Below are positions 52,455 through 61,314 of a stretch of DNA of 64,000 nucleotides, piece after piece (the first letter of the stretch is position 1; the number at the start of each line of letters is the position of its first letter). The notes beneath the pieces are model-generated. The model saw only the letters and a list, made by a program, of their open reading frames with translations, was not told the origin of the DNA and ran no database searches. Source of the DNA: Rhodococcus sp. KBS0724 (GTDB lineage Bacteria; Actinomycetota; Actinomycetes; Mycobacteriales; Mycobacteriaceae); assembly GCF_005938745.2 (NCBI RefSeq), contig NZ_VCBX02000002.1, forward strand, positions 1 to 64,000. Reading direction: 5' to 3'. The position numbers were made by a program, and so were the translations under genes.

Positions 52455-54026
52455 ATGATTCGACAAAGACGACTACTCTGCGCGCTGGTCGGTGCAGCAT
52501 GTGCGGCAACCATGATGCTCACTTCGTGCGGCCAGGTTCCCCAATCCGGCGCGAGCGCGGAAGAGGTCGGCGGTCCAGTGGCCGGGGGTACCGGTCGCAC
52601 CATCCAAGTCAGTGAACCTCGCACTCTTGACCCAGCAACACTGGGAAATGCATGGGCGACTCAACCTCAACTCGGTAACGCGCTGTACGGAACGCTGATG
52701 ATCAACAACGTCGAGACACTCGAAATCGAATACAAGATGGCTGAGGACTTCTCCACCACAGATGGCGGAAGCACCTACATCCTGAAGCTACGGCCAGGAC
52801 TGATGTTCACCGACGGAACCCCACTCGATGCTGCAGCGGTCAAGTTCAACTGGGATCGGTTACGCGACCCCGCATTGGGTTCAGGGGCGAGTAAGGTCAC
52901 TCCTCAGATCGCGGGAACCGAGGTAATCGACCCTACGACAATGAGACTCACCATGGTTGCGCCGAATCAACACTTCGTGCAGGCCGTGGTCACCACTTCT
53001 ATGAACTGGATTGCGTCACCAACCGCCCTGCAGAAGGGAAGCCAAGGATTCGATACGGCACCCATCGGTGCCGGCCCGTTCACGTTGGCCTCGTGGACAC
53101 GGCAGGATCAGATCGTATTGAAAAGAAACCCAGCCTACTGGGATGCGCCCAAGCCGTACCTGGACTCACTCACCGTACGGTTCATGCCTGATACTGCCCA
53201 ACGGTACAACGCGGTTACCACCGACAGTGCCGACCTCACATCCGAAACCAATCCATCGAACTTGAATGATGCCGACAAAGCCGGGTTCGCAACAGATCTC
53301 GTGCAAACAGGCGGCGGACAGTACCTGGCGATGAATTTTCGTCGCGCTCCGTTCGACGATGCGAGGGCCCGCCGTGCAGTCTCCTTGGCACTGGACCTGG
53401 ACATGCTCAATACCGTGGTCTACAACGGCACGGGCGACGTCCCGACGACTCTGTTCCCAGAAGTATCCCCGTTCTACAGCAACATAGCGCTGACAAAGAA
53501 CGACAAGGAAGTGGCACAATCGCTGTTCGACGAGTTGGCTGCTGCAGGTAAGCCGGTCTCCTTCGCCTTTACCTCGTATTCGAGCGCTGAGAACAAGATG
53601 ACCGCAGAGGGTGTGCAGGCTCAACTGAGCGCCTTCGACAATGTCGAGGTCGAAGTCAAGTCCGTTGATTCCACCGCCATCTCGAGTGTCGTCGGAAAGC
53701 GCGACTTCGAGATGGTGATCACTTCGGCGAATATTCTTGACCCCGACACCGAATTGTGGACCGGTTTCCATTCGAAGTCTGCGGGAAACATGAGCGGAAT
53801 CAGCGACCCCGGACTCGATGCAGCGCTCGATGCCGGTCGCGTTGCAGCCTCGACAGAAGAGCGAAAGAAGGCGTACGACGTTGTGCAAACGCGGCTTGCG
53901 GAGTTGGTTCCGGGCGTGTTCTACATCCGGTCCTCGCCCTCGGTGATCGCAGGACGGAATATGCAGGGCGTCGTCATGTACGGCCTCGGATCGCCGTTGC
54001 CGGAAGAGTTGTGGTTGACGAGTTAG
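52455..54026 (+). CDS. ABC transporter substrate-binding lipoprotein (SBP_bac_5), orphan paralogue
   Basis: A 523-residue protein from ATG 52455. Lipoprotein signal (LLCALVGAACAATMMLTSC) with lipid-modified Cys25. The mature domain closely matches the paralogue at 30330-31913 (LRPGLMFTDGTPLDAAAVKF, GAGPFTLASWTRQDQIVLKR, N-P-A-Y-W-D-A-P-K-P-Y-L-D-S-L-T). It binds an extracellular ligand for an ABC importer, but no permease or ATPase lies nearby, so it must borrow one or act as a receptor. It sits within the cupin-to-DUF35 operon, linking it to this pathway. Confidence 0.9.
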   Translation: MIRQRRLLCALVGAACAATMMLTSCGQVPQSGASAEEVGGPVAGGTGRTIQVSEPRTLDPATLGNAWATQPQLGNALYGTLMINNVETLEIEYKMAEDFSTTDGGSTYILKLRPGLMFTDGTPLDAAAVKFNWDRLRDPALGSGASKVTPQIAGTEVIDPTTMRLTMVAPNQHFVQAVVTTSMNWIASPTALQKGSQGFDTAPIGAGPFTLASWTRQDQIVLKRNPAYWDAPKPYLDSLTVRFMPDTAQRYNAVTTDSADLTSETNPSNLNDADKAGFATDLVQTGGGQYLAMNFRRAPFDDARARRAVSLALDLDMLNTVVYNGTGDVPTTLFPEVSPFYSNIALTKNDKEVAQSLFDELAAAGKPVSFAFTSYSSAENKMTAEGVQAQLSAFDNVEVEVKSVDSTAISSVVGKRDFEMVITSANILDPDTELWTGFHSKSAGNMSGISDPGLDAALDAGRVAASTEERKKAYDVVQTRLAELVPGVFYIRSSPSVIAGRNMQGVVMYGLGSPLPEELWLTS

Positions 54027-54077
54027 CCCACAACGCAACTCGAGGAGTTCGGTTTGCGGATTGGAAGGTGGAAACAC

Positions 54078-55244
54078 ATGAACTCACAGCTCGACGTGGC
54101 GATCGCCGGCATGGGTCTCACCAAACAAGGCCGACGCCTTGGCATTTCCCGTCGAGAGCTGCGGCGGCAAGCTCTTGACCTCGCCTTGACTGACGCCAAC
54201 CTACAACGTTCGGACATCGATGGTTACATTTTCATAGGCGCAACCCCGGAAGACCTCCGCTACCTGGGGCTTTCACCTGCTTTTGCATATTCCCTCATGA
54301 CCGGAGGGGCATCTCCAGTCGCCAGCATCCTGGTGGCCGCCGGGGCTGTGGCTACGGACCAGGCTCGACACGTAGCCTGCGTCTACGGCGAGGCGTATTC
54401 GTCAATTCCACCAAAACTCAATCCGCACAGCAATGCTGGCACTGAGAGAGACATCAAGGCGTACAGCTACGGCTATCCCTATCTTTACGGCATGGTCGGG
54501 CCCGCAGCGACATATGCGCTTGCTGCCCGTCGCCATATGTCGCTTTACGGGACAACGTCGGAAGATCTGGGAAGAGTTGCCGTGACCGAACGAGAATTTG
54601 CGTCGGTTCGGCCCGGAGCACAAGGTTACGGGCAGCCGATTACCCTTGATGATCACCAGGATTCGCGCATGATCGTCGATCCCCTACGGCTTCTCGACTG
54701 CTCTCGTCCAACCGACGGCGGGGCGGCCGTCATCGTCACGTCATCAAAACGCGCAGCTGATCTCACCGATCGCCCGGTTGAAGTTCTCGGAGCCGGCACC
54801 TCGCATGGGATCGAAAGCTGGTGGAACGGTTCGATGTTCGAGTCCATGAATGTCAGTCGCGCTGCGCAGCGCGCGTTCGAACAGGCTCAAGTCGGAATCG
54901 AAGATATCGACGTTGCGCAGCTGTACGCACCATTTACCATTGCTACGCTCATGCAACTCGAAGAATACGGATTCTGTAAGCCAGGCGAAGGCGGTTCATT
55001 TGTTGCCGCCGGCCACACCGGGCCAGGTGGCACGATCCCGACCAATACCGGAGGCGGTCAACTATCCGGATTCTATGCCACCGGATTTACCCCGCTGAGC
55101 GAAGGGATTCTTCAGATGCGAGGTGAGGCACCGAGCAATCAGGTTGTCGGCGCGCAGACATGCCTGGTCAGCGGATCTGGGGGGAACGGCGGAATACAGG
55201 GATCCTGGGCACACGCCGCCCTCATCCTGGGTGCAGCTCGATGA
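54078..55244 (+). CDS. Thiolase-superfamily protein (SCP2/Ltp-like), likely aldolase
   Basis: A 388-residue protein; ATG 54078 is preferred over TTG 54054. It has the thiolase fold: D-V-A-I-A-G-M-G-L-T-K-Q-G, I-D-G-Y-I-F-I-G, D-C-S-R-P-T-D-G-G-A-A-V-I-V, F-E-Q-A-Q-V-G-I-E-D-I-D, N-T-G-G-G-Q-L-S-G. Where thiolases have the nucleophilic Cys, this protein reads MTGGASPVAS, and the C-terminal Cys-Gly motif reads VSGSGGNGG. Both Cys are missing. Such Cys-less SCP2/Ltp proteins, paired with a DUF35 partner, act as retro-aldolases in steroid side-chain degradation. The gene overlaps the DUF35 gene by four bases, as expected for that pair. The substrate here is unknown. Confidence 0.9.
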   Translation: MNSQLDVAIAGMGLTKQGRRLGISRRELRRQALDLALTDANLQRSDIDGYIFIGATPEDLRYLGLSPAFAYSLMTGGASPVASILVAAGAVATDQARHVACVYGEAYSSIPPKLNPHSNAGTERDIKAYSYGYPYLYGMVGPAATYALAARRHMSLYGTTSEDLGRVAVTEREFASVRPGAQGYGQPITLDDHQDSRMIVDPLRLLDCSRPTDGGAAVIVTSSKRAADLTDRPVEVLGAGTSHGIESWWNGSMFESMNVSRAAQRAFEQAQVGIEDIDVAQLYAPFTIATLMQLEEYGFCKPGEGGSFVAAGHTGPGGTIPTNTGGGQLSGFYATGFTPLSEGILQMRGEAPSNQVVGAQTCLVSGSGGNGGIQGSWAHAALILGAAR

Positions 55245-55678
55245 TCCCCGTCGACCGGCCCCTACCGGGTGACGTCGTAGAAGACGCGATCGATCAACCA
55301 TTCTGGGACGCATGTCGTGACCATGTCCTGCTCATCTACCGCTGCCGTATCTGCGCTGAATCATTCTGGCCTGCAGGATGTTGCCCCCAACACGGCATGC
55401 AAGACATGATCTGGGTGACGGCCAGCGGTGGCGGAACCCTGCATACATGGACTGTCGTGCATCAGAAATACAGCAAGTCCTTCACCGAGGAACGTACTGT
55501 CGTTGCGGTGGTGAAGCTCGACGAAGGACCTCTCATGCATACGAACCTGATCGGCTCCAACGGGATAGACCTGCAGGTCGGCCTGCCAGTCGGGGTGGTC
55601 TTTCAAACAATCGCTAGTGAATCAGTGATACCGGTTTTTCAACTGCGAAATCAATCCGAGACCTCCGCCCCGCGGTGA
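55241..55678 (+). CDS. DUF35/OB-fold zinc-ribbon protein, partner of the thiolase-like protein
   Basis: A 145-residue protein starting in an ATGA overlap with the previous gene. The N-terminal helices (PFWDACRDHVLLIYRC) lead into a rubredoxin-like zinc ribbon, C-R-I-C...C-C-P-Q-H, and an OB-fold acyl-CoA-binding domain (GTLHTWTVVHQKYSKSF, V-A-V-V-K-L-D-E-G-P). This is the standard DUF35 arrangement. These proteins form heterodimers or tetramers with thiolase-like aldolases. Last gene of the operon; no clear terminator follows. Confidence 0.92.
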   Translation: MIPVDRPLPGDVVEDAIDQPFWDACRDHVLLIYRCRICAESFWPAGCCPQHGMQDMIWVTASGGGTLHTWTVVHQKYSKSFTEERTVVAVVKLDEGPLMHTNLIGSNGIDLQVGLPVGVVFQTIASESVIPVFQLRNQSETSAPR

Positions 55679-56884
55679 AGTCGGCTGAACGTAAATATGC
55701 GATGTCCTCTTCAAGATGCGCTTCTCGGGATCTGTCCACGCTGTTGCGGCCTCACCGGTCCGGTCTCGCTTCGGCGGCTTGAGGACATCCGTCGAATGCC
55801 TACCGGTCGCAGATCACTACGAGATTCTCATCGGGTTCAATAGTCACGCCGCAGTTTTGTCCTGGCCGCAACAACTGATGCAGTATAGAAGGGATTTTGC
55901 GAAGCCCAACGGGACTTGAGCCCGCACGCACGTGGATTACACGCCGAAGCAACAGACGCCGTCGTGGTCCTTGCATACCAGCTCTTGCCGAGCTGATCTC
56001 TCTGCGAGTTTTTGCGGCGTGATTTCGGTTGCTGATATTGCAGCGATGGGCTCACCGGATCGAGGGGGCGGTAAGATCGACAATACCGATGCTGCACGCA
56101 CTACAGATCGGCCTGTCCGTCGACGTCGATCGATGATGCAGACAAGAGCGGATGGATCGCGAGTAACGATGGGCGTTCCCTGAAGGTTCGGGCCATGCAG
56201 TTGCATTGCATATAACGGGGTGACCGAAACCTGCTCCGTCGTGGCGGGTGGCATTGCGGTCTGGTCAGGCGTCGTCCCCCAGCAGAGTCGTACGGACGTG
56301 CCGTAGATGAGCCCTCGTCGCGGTGCGGGCACTGTCCGGGTCCCGGTCGGCGATGGCGTCGACGATGTCCTGGTGCTCGCCGCGGCATCGTCAAGGTCGT
56401 CGAACAGAAGTCGGACGAAATTCTCGGCCATCGCTCCCCCATAATTTTCCTACCCGCGTGCATCAATCGTGGTTGTATCACGTTACAAGATGCTGCGAGA
56501 TCATCAATGCGGCACGCGCAGCCAAGAACAACCTGTGCACACCGTTCAGAGATCGAAAGATGGTTCCGTTGAGTCACTTCGGGCGTTGAGGGCGACCGGG
56601 CCCGCGCGTTCGCGGGGCGATGGGTGGTGCGCTGCGCCTAGTGCAGCGTGTGTACTCCTCACCGCTTCGGGGTGTGGTGATCCACCAGGAACTGTGCGGA
56701 TCACGTCGGTGCCGGGGGCTGTTGATTGCGGGGCGAGTTGGGCACGGCAACTGACCAGAGTCGTGGCGGCACGAGTCGATGTTCAGCGATTTTCCGATCA
56801 GTAGTCCGCGACAAAGGACTCGTAAGTTTTCCCTTTCGACCACCGAAACCTGTTCCGATCCTTAGTGAGTGGCGCAGCGGTCGG
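55679..56884. other. Region without an intact gene; contains a partial GntR duplication
   Basis: About 1.2 kb between DUF35 and the GntR gene. The only recognisable item is the GntR tail copy at 56268-56382. Overlapping ORFs in both strands (for example minus 55937-56431) carry no recognisable domains. Short phrases ACCGAAACCTG(C/T)TCCG precede both GntR copies (about 56226 and 56844). Confidence 0.5.
56268..56382 (-). pseudogene. Duplicated C-terminus of the GntR regulator
   Basis: About 115 bp are nearly identical to the 3' end of the intact GntR gene (56885-57000): the minus strand encodes D-I-V-D-A-I-A-D-R-D-P-D-S-A-R-T and LRHVRTTLLGDDA. At the left break the sequence joins M-A-E-N-F-V-R-L-L-F-D-D-L-D-D in the same strand. 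It is a relic of a local duplication. Confidence 0.75.
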
Positions 56885-57553
56885 TCAGGCGTTGTCCCCC
56901 AGCAGAGTCGTACGGACGTGTCGTAGATGCACGCGCATCGCGGTGCGGGCGCTGTCCGGGTCGCGGTCGGCGATGGCTTCGACGATGTCCTCGTGCTCGC
57001 CGCAGTATTCACGGTGCAGTTCAAGGCTGAAGGTGCGTTTCTTCAGGCCGCCCCAGATCGGTTGCTGACGGCTATCGATGAGGAGTTGACTGACCCCGAT
57101 CAGGACGATGTTGTGGGTGGCGAGCGCAAAGCTGTGGTGCAGCGCGGTGTCCCACCTCTCGAACTCCTCCGAGGATCGGGCGCCGTCCCCGCCGTGCAGG
57201 CAGCGCCGCATTTCCTCGATGTCGTCGCGGGTCGCTGCGGCGACGGCGAGTGGGAGCAGTTCCGGTTCGAGGATGAGCCGCGAGCTCATGATTTCGCTGG
57301 GGCTGGGATGGTTCGCCGTCTCCGGGTGGGATTCCCGGGGGGAGAGAAATGTGCCCCGACCGACGTACCGCACCACGGTTCCACGGTGTTCAAGCTCTTC
57401 GAGGACGGACCGGACCACAGCACGACTGACACCGGCGTCGGCGGCCAGTTCCCGTTCGGTCGGCAGCTTGTCCCCTGGGCCTAACTGCTGCTCGACGACG
57501 AGGGCTTCGATGTGCCGCAGGGCGGCCGCCGTGGGGCCTACAGCCAGGGTCAC
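56885..57553 (-). CDS. GntR-family (FadR subfamily) transcriptional regulator
   Basis: A 222-residue protein; GTG 57551-57553 is chosen because AGAGGA lies 6-7 bases upstream. The N-terminal winged helix has G-P-G-D-K-L-P-T-E-R-E-L-A-A-D-A-G-V-S-R, AVVRSVLEELEHRGTVVRYV and G-R-G-T-F. The C-terminal all-helical FCD domain has the metal/ligand His set in RWDTALHHSFALATHN (first two) and ...ANHE-like H-R-E-Y-C-G-E-H-E-D-I, ending M-R-V-H-L-R-H-V. It is divergent from the FAH/hydrolase fusion and probably represses it in the absence of an acidic ligand. Paired TTGGT repeats lie in both leaders. Confidence 0.92.
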   Translation of the reverse strand: MTLAVGPTAAALRHIEALVVEQQLGPGDKLPTERELAADAGVSRAVVRSVLEELEHRGTVVRYVGRGTFLSPRESHPETANHPSPSEIMSSRLILEPELLPLAVAAATRDDIEEMRRCLHGGDGARSSEEFERWDTALHHSFALATHNIVLIGVSQLLIDSRQQPIWGGLKKRTFSLELHREYCGEHEDIVEAIADRDPDSARTAMRVHLRHVRTTLLGDNA

Positions 57554-57570
57554 AGTAATTCCTCTCGATG

Positions 57571-57707
57571 AACCAATTGAGACCAATTATAGGGGCCGAT
57601 TTACGTCATGCTTGCCATTATCGGGAAAAATTGAGTGTTGACGATCACAGATCAATAGACCTATCGTAACCAATACGAACCGTAACTCGGTTTGGTTCAC
57701 ATTGGTT
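57571..57707. promoter_or_regulatory. Paired GntR operator candidates between divergent genes
   Basis: ATTGGTCTCAATTGGTT (minus strand, 57587-57571) and TTTGGTTCACATTGGTT (plus strand, 57691-57707) share the form TTGGT-N5-TTGGT with a 10-bp period. Each lies 15-18 bp upstream of the start it faces. A possible -35 TTGACG is at about 57635 with TATCGT 18 bases later. Confidence 0.5.
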
Positions 57708-57721
57708 TCACAGGAGGTTTC

Positions 57722-59383
57722 ATGCGCTTCGCGCGGATTCAAGGTAAGAACGGCGTGGCCGTCTGCGCTGTGGACGCGAACGGAGCTGCACTGCCCGTTC
57801 GGTTCGGTGACACCGGTGTCCCGGTACGCGAGCTGCAGGAGATCATCGCCGGCGGCGCAGCTGCACTCGGCCGGCTGAGCACCAGCACCGTCGCAGAGGG
57901 CGGCAAGTTGCTCGCCCCCATCACCCCGCACCGCAGCGTGTTCTGCGTCGGGCGGAACTACTCCGAGCACGCCGCCGAGTTCGCCAAGAGCGGGTTCGAC
58001 GCGACCGGATCCGCGGATGGCCAGCACGTGCCGCAGTACCCGGTGGTCTTCACCAAGCCCGCCGCCACGGTCATCGCCTCCGGCGACTCGGTCGACCCGC
58101 ACACCGATATCACCTCTGCCCTGGATTACGAGGGCGAGATCGGCATCATCATCGGCAAACGTGCCTCCAAGGTCAGCCGCGACGACGCGATGGACTTTGT
58201 GTGGGGCTACACCCTCATTAACGACGTCACCGCCCGCGACTTGCAGCGCGACCACAAGCAGTGGTTCATCGGCAAGTCCCTCGACACGTTCTGCCCGCTT
58301 GGCCCCTGGGCCGTCACCGCGGACGAGATCGACATCAACGACCTGCAGCTGCAGACCCGCGTCAATGGTGAACTGCGGCAAGACACCAACACCGCCCAGC
58401 TCATCTTCGACGTGCCCACCATAATCGAGACGCTCTCGGCGGGCATCACCCTCGAGCCCGGTGACGTGATCGCCACCGGCACTCCCGTCGGCGTCGGTAT
58501 CGGCTTCGACCCGCCGAAGTACCTGGTCGAGGGCGACGAGGTGATCGTCTCCGCCCCCGGCCTGGGCGAGCTGCGCAACAGCATCGGCATTCCGGCCACG
58601 GTGGACCACCTCATCTCGGTCGGGACCAGCGAGCTGTTCGTCGAGAAGACCGGCAGCGGGCCGGCGGTCGTGCTGATCCACGGCCTCGGCGGTGCAACCA
58701 CCGTGTACGAGCCGCAGGTCGCGACGCTCGCCGAAACCCACACCGTGCTGCGCTACGACCTGTCCGGTCACGGCCGCTCCCCGTTCGCCGGGCCCGCGAG
58801 CATCGACAACTGGGTCGAGGAGTTGCGGGAACTGCTCGACTCCGAGGGCATCGAGCAGACCGCTTTGGTCGCGCACTCGATGGGCACCCTGGTCGCGAAC
58901 ACCTTCGCCGCCAAGTACCCGCAGCGGGTCAGCAAGGTCGCGCTGCTCGGCGCGGTTCGCGCTCAGCCGGAGGCAGCCAAGACCGCCACCCGCGCCCGCG
59001 CCCGCACCGTTCGCGAGGGCGGCATGTCCGCCGTCGCCGACACCATCGTCGCAGCGGCGCTGTCGCAGGAAACGCACAGCACCCGCCCGACATCGGTGGC
59101 CCTGGTCCGCGAACTGCTCCTCGGCCAGAACCCGGAGGCTTACGCGTGCGCCTGCGAAGCCCTCGCCGCCGCCGTCGAACCCGACTTCGCGTCGATCGAC
59201 GCCCCCGTTCTGCTGCTCACCGGCGACGAGGACAAGGTCAGCCCGGTCGCGGTCAACGACGAACTGCTCTCGATCTACCCCAACGCGCAGAAGCACGTGC
59301 TCGACGGGGTGGGCCACTGGCATTCCCTCGAAGATCCAACTGCTCTCACCCACCGGCTCCAGGAATTCTTGAACAAGCCCTGA
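57722..59383 (+). CDS. Bifunctional fumarylacetoacetate-hydrolase-family / alpha-beta hydrolase fusion
   Basis: A 553-residue protein from ATG 57722 with CAGGAGG ahead. Residues 1 to about 290 are a FAH-family domain: F-C-V-G-R-N-Y-S-E-H-A-A-E-F, the metal triad in L-D-Y-E-G-E-I-G-I-I-I-G and DVTARDLQRDHKQWFIGKSL, and G-D-V-I-A-T-G-T-P-V-G-V-G. Residues about 295-553 are an alpha/beta hydrolase: V-L-I-H-G-L-G-G, nucleophile elbow V-A-H-S-M-G, Asp in L-T-G-D-E-D-K-V-S-P and His in V-G-H-W-H-S. FAH enzymes hydrolyse or decarboxylate oxo-acids; the second domain resembles 3-oxoadipate enol-lactonase-type hydrolases. The two would act in sequence, for example lactone opening then C-C cleavage. 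Confidence 0.92.
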   Translation: MRFARIQGKNGVAVCAVDANGAALPVRFGDTGVPVRELQEIIAGGAAALGRLSTSTVAEGGKLLAPITPHRSVFCVGRNYSEHAAEFAKSGFDATGSADGQHVPQYPVVFTKPAATVIASGDSVDPHTDITSALDYEGEIGIIIGKRASKVSRDDAMDFVWGYTLINDVTARDLQRDHKQWFIGKSLDTFCPLGPWAVTADEIDINDLQLQTRVNGELRQDTNTAQLIFDVPTIIETLSAGITLEPGDVIATGTPVGVGIGFDPPKYLVEGDEVIVSAPGLGELRNSIGIPATVDHLISVGTSELFVEKTGSGPAVVLIHGLGGATTVYEPQVATLAETHTVLRYDLSGHGRSPFAGPASIDNWVEELRELLDSEGIEQTALVAHSMGTLVANTFAAKYPQRVSKVALLGAVRAQPEAAKTATRARARTVREGGMSAVADTIVAAALSQETHSTRPTSVALVRELLLGQNPEAYACACEALAAAVEPDFASIDAPVLLLTGDEDKVSPVAVNDELLSIYPNAQKHVLDGVGHWHSLEDPTALTHRLQEFLNKP

Positions 59384-59410
59384 GCTTCTCCGACGAAAGG
59401 AGTGGCGACA

Positions 59411-60715
59411 ATGACGTCAGCCCACACCCCCGATCAGTCCATCCTGTTCACCAACGTTCGGATCTTCGACTCCACCGGCTCCGACCCGTACGAAGGTGAA
59501 GTGCTGGTCGAAGGCGAACGCATTGCCGAGGTCCGCAAGGGCACCGGAGATCTTCCTCGCGAAGGCGCGAGAGTCATCGACGGCCAGGGCCAGTTCCTGA
59601 TGTCGGGCCTGTGTGATGCTCACACCCACTTCTCCTGGGTCAACTCCGCCGACCTTCCCGGTCTCGGAACGATGGGCGTCGAAGAACACACCCTGCTCTG
59701 TGCCCGGTCGGCGCAGACCTACATCGATTCGGGCTACACCATGTGTGTCGGTGCCGCCGCCGCCAAGCCGCGACTCGATGTGGTGATCCGCGACGCCATC
59801 AACGCCGGCCAGATCCCCGGACCCCGCTACCTGGCGAACTGTCAGGAGATCGCGGTCACCGGCGGCGCCCTGGTCAAGGGCATCACCGCCTTCGCCGACG
59901 GACCCGAGGAGATGCGTAAGGCGGTCCGGAACAACGTCGACCTGGGTGCGGACCTGGTGAAGCTGAGCATGTCCGGCGAGGAGATCACCGGCAACCAACA
60001 CGCCGAGGACAATTACTTCTCGGACGAGGAGACCGCTGCCGCGGTCACCGAAGCACACCGCCGCGGGCTGCGGGTGTGCTCCCACGCCCGGTCCGGGGAG
60101 AGCGTGAAGATGTCGCTGCGCAACGGTGTCGACATCATCTACCACGCCTCCTTCACCGACGAAGAAGGCCTGGACATGCTCGAAGCGCAGAAGGACCGCA
60201 TCTTCGTCGCACCCGGGCTGAACTGGCTGGTCGCCACTTTGCACGACGCCGAAGCGTTCGGGTATCCCCCCGAGGCCGCCGAAGCTGCCGGATACCAGCA
60301 CGAACTCGACTGTGCGATCGATGCGCTGAAGAGGATGAAGGAACGCGGAATCCGGGTGCTGCCCGGCGGGGATTACGGCTTCGCCTGGACCCCACACGGC
60401 ACCTACGCCCGCGACTTGCAGCACTTCGTCGAACTCCTCGAGTTCTCCCCGAAGGACACCCTGCTCGCGGCCACCGCGCTCGGCGGGCAGATCATGCGGA
60501 TGCCCGACGACCTCGGACAGGTCCAGGCCGGGTTCTACGCGGACATGATCCTCATCGACGGTGACCCCCTCGAGGACATCACGATCCTGCAGGACCAGGC
60601 CAAGATCGTCGGCATCATGAAAAACGGTGCCTTTCATAAAGACCCGGGCTCCGGACAGTCGGCGCGCCCGGCCGAACTCAGCGAAACCCACCGGGGCAAC
60701 CCCATCCCCGCGTAG
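59411..60715 (+). CDS. Metal-dependent amidohydrolase (imidazolonepropionase-like)
   Basis: A 434-residue protein from ATG 59411 (AAAGGAG about 9 bases upstream). It has the amidohydrolase-1 layout: N-terminal beta-sandwich, H-x-H in C-D-A-H-T-H-F-S-W, metal-bridging Lys in D-L-V-K-L-S-M-S-G, His in V-C-S-H-A-R-S-G and D-I-I-Y-H-A-S-F-T-D, and the catalytic Asp in L-P-G-G-D-Y-G-F-A-W. It resembles imidazolonepropionase-like hydrolases of unknown substrate, active on lactams, dipeptides or lactones. Second gene of the operon behind the FAH fusion; a palindromic terminator follows. A decayed homologue sits at 37.1-37.3 kb. Confidence 0.92.
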   Translation: MTSAHTPDQSILFTNVRIFDSTGSDPYEGEVLVEGERIAEVRKGTGDLPREGARVIDGQGQFLMSGLCDAHTHFSWVNSADLPGLGTMGVEEHTLLCARSAQTYIDSGYTMCVGAAAAKPRLDVVIRDAINAGQIPGPRYLANCQEIAVTGGALVKGITAFADGPEEMRKAVRNNVDLGADLVKLSMSGEEITGNQHAEDNYFSDEETAAAVTEAHRRGLRVCSHARSGESVKMSLRNGVDIIYHASFTDEEGLDMLEAQKDRIFVAPGLNWLVATLHDAEAFGYPPEAAEAAGYQHELDCAIDALKRMKERGIRVLPGGDYGFAWTPHGTYARDLQHFVELLEFSPKDTLLAATALGGQIMRMPDDLGQVQAGFYADMILIDGDPLEDITILQDQAKIVGIMKNGAFHKDPGSGQSARPAELSETHRGNPIPA

Positions 60716-60725
60716 GAATTCGCTG

Positions 60726-60747
60726 ACCCTCACCGGCCGGTGAGGGT
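60726..60747 (+). terminator. Terminator after the amidohydrolase gene
   Basis: ACCCTCACCGG / CCGGTGAGGGT forms a 22-bp perfect palindrome 10 bp after the stop, a strong stem with a very short loop. Confidence 0.65.
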
Positions 60748-60813
60748 GGGGAGCGTGAGCGTGGCGCACCCACCCCACAGGCCGGCCGCGGACAATCACG
60801 TCCGCCGAGATCC

Positions 60814-61170
60814 GTGTGTGTCCCGCGGCGGGCCGTCGCCCGGGCCCGAGGAGAGCCGTCAACTCTGCACTTGCGGCAGCAGGCCAAGCTCATCGCCGTC
60901 ACCGAATTTTGGGACTGGCAACTCCATGCCCGATGCCGCTTCACCTGTTCGGCGACTTTTTTCGCCCCCGAGGGCGAAACCGCCGGACAGTGAATCCGCC
61001 GCGAGAACGCGGCCAAGAAGATCTGCGGCGACTGCCCGGTGCGGTCGCACTGCCTCACCCATGCCCTCGACACCCCCGAACCACACGGGGTGTGGGGCGC
61101 AATGACCGAACGCGAACGCGCCGGGACGAAGAACCCCGCCACCGCCCAGTCCGCACCGCTCGCTTCCTGA
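60814..61170 (+). pseudogene. WhiB-family regulator with an in-frame stop
   Basis: One frame encodes a nearly complete WhiB protein: F-W-D-W-Q-L-H-A-R-C-R-F, T-F-F-A-P-E-G-E-T, then TGA at 60991-60993, then I-R-R-E-N-A-A-K-K-I-C-G-D-C-P-V-R-S-H-C and the signature G-V-W-G-A-M-T-E-R-E-R. The cluster Cys set (one N-terminal, then C-x2-C-x5-C) is all present. The TGA replaces a position usually Arg, so a single CGA to TGA change would explain it. The frame ends at 61170. The start is unclear (GTG 60814 or later TTG). WhiB proteins are Fe-S redox regulators in actinomycetes only. Confidence 0.8.
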
Positions 61171-61314
61171 AGCACCCACGCTATCGGCGCACCTGGCGCC
61201 CCTTCGACGGCCCGCACCACCGTCGTCACCCAATCCTCACGGAGCGCTCCGACAATGCTGCTCACACAGACCTGCCGATGCCCCCGTGCCGAATTTCAGC
61301 GAAGGACTATTTCG

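Noticed and set aside
57587..59353. 588-codon minus-strand ORF opposite the FAH fusion
   Set aside because: The plus-strand protein has two complete enzyme domains with ribosome site; the antisense frame has low-complexity Gly/Val/Asp sequence.
59417..60862. 481-codon minus-strand ORF opposite the amidohydrolase
   Set aside because: Same reason: codon-bias shadow of a well-recognised gene.
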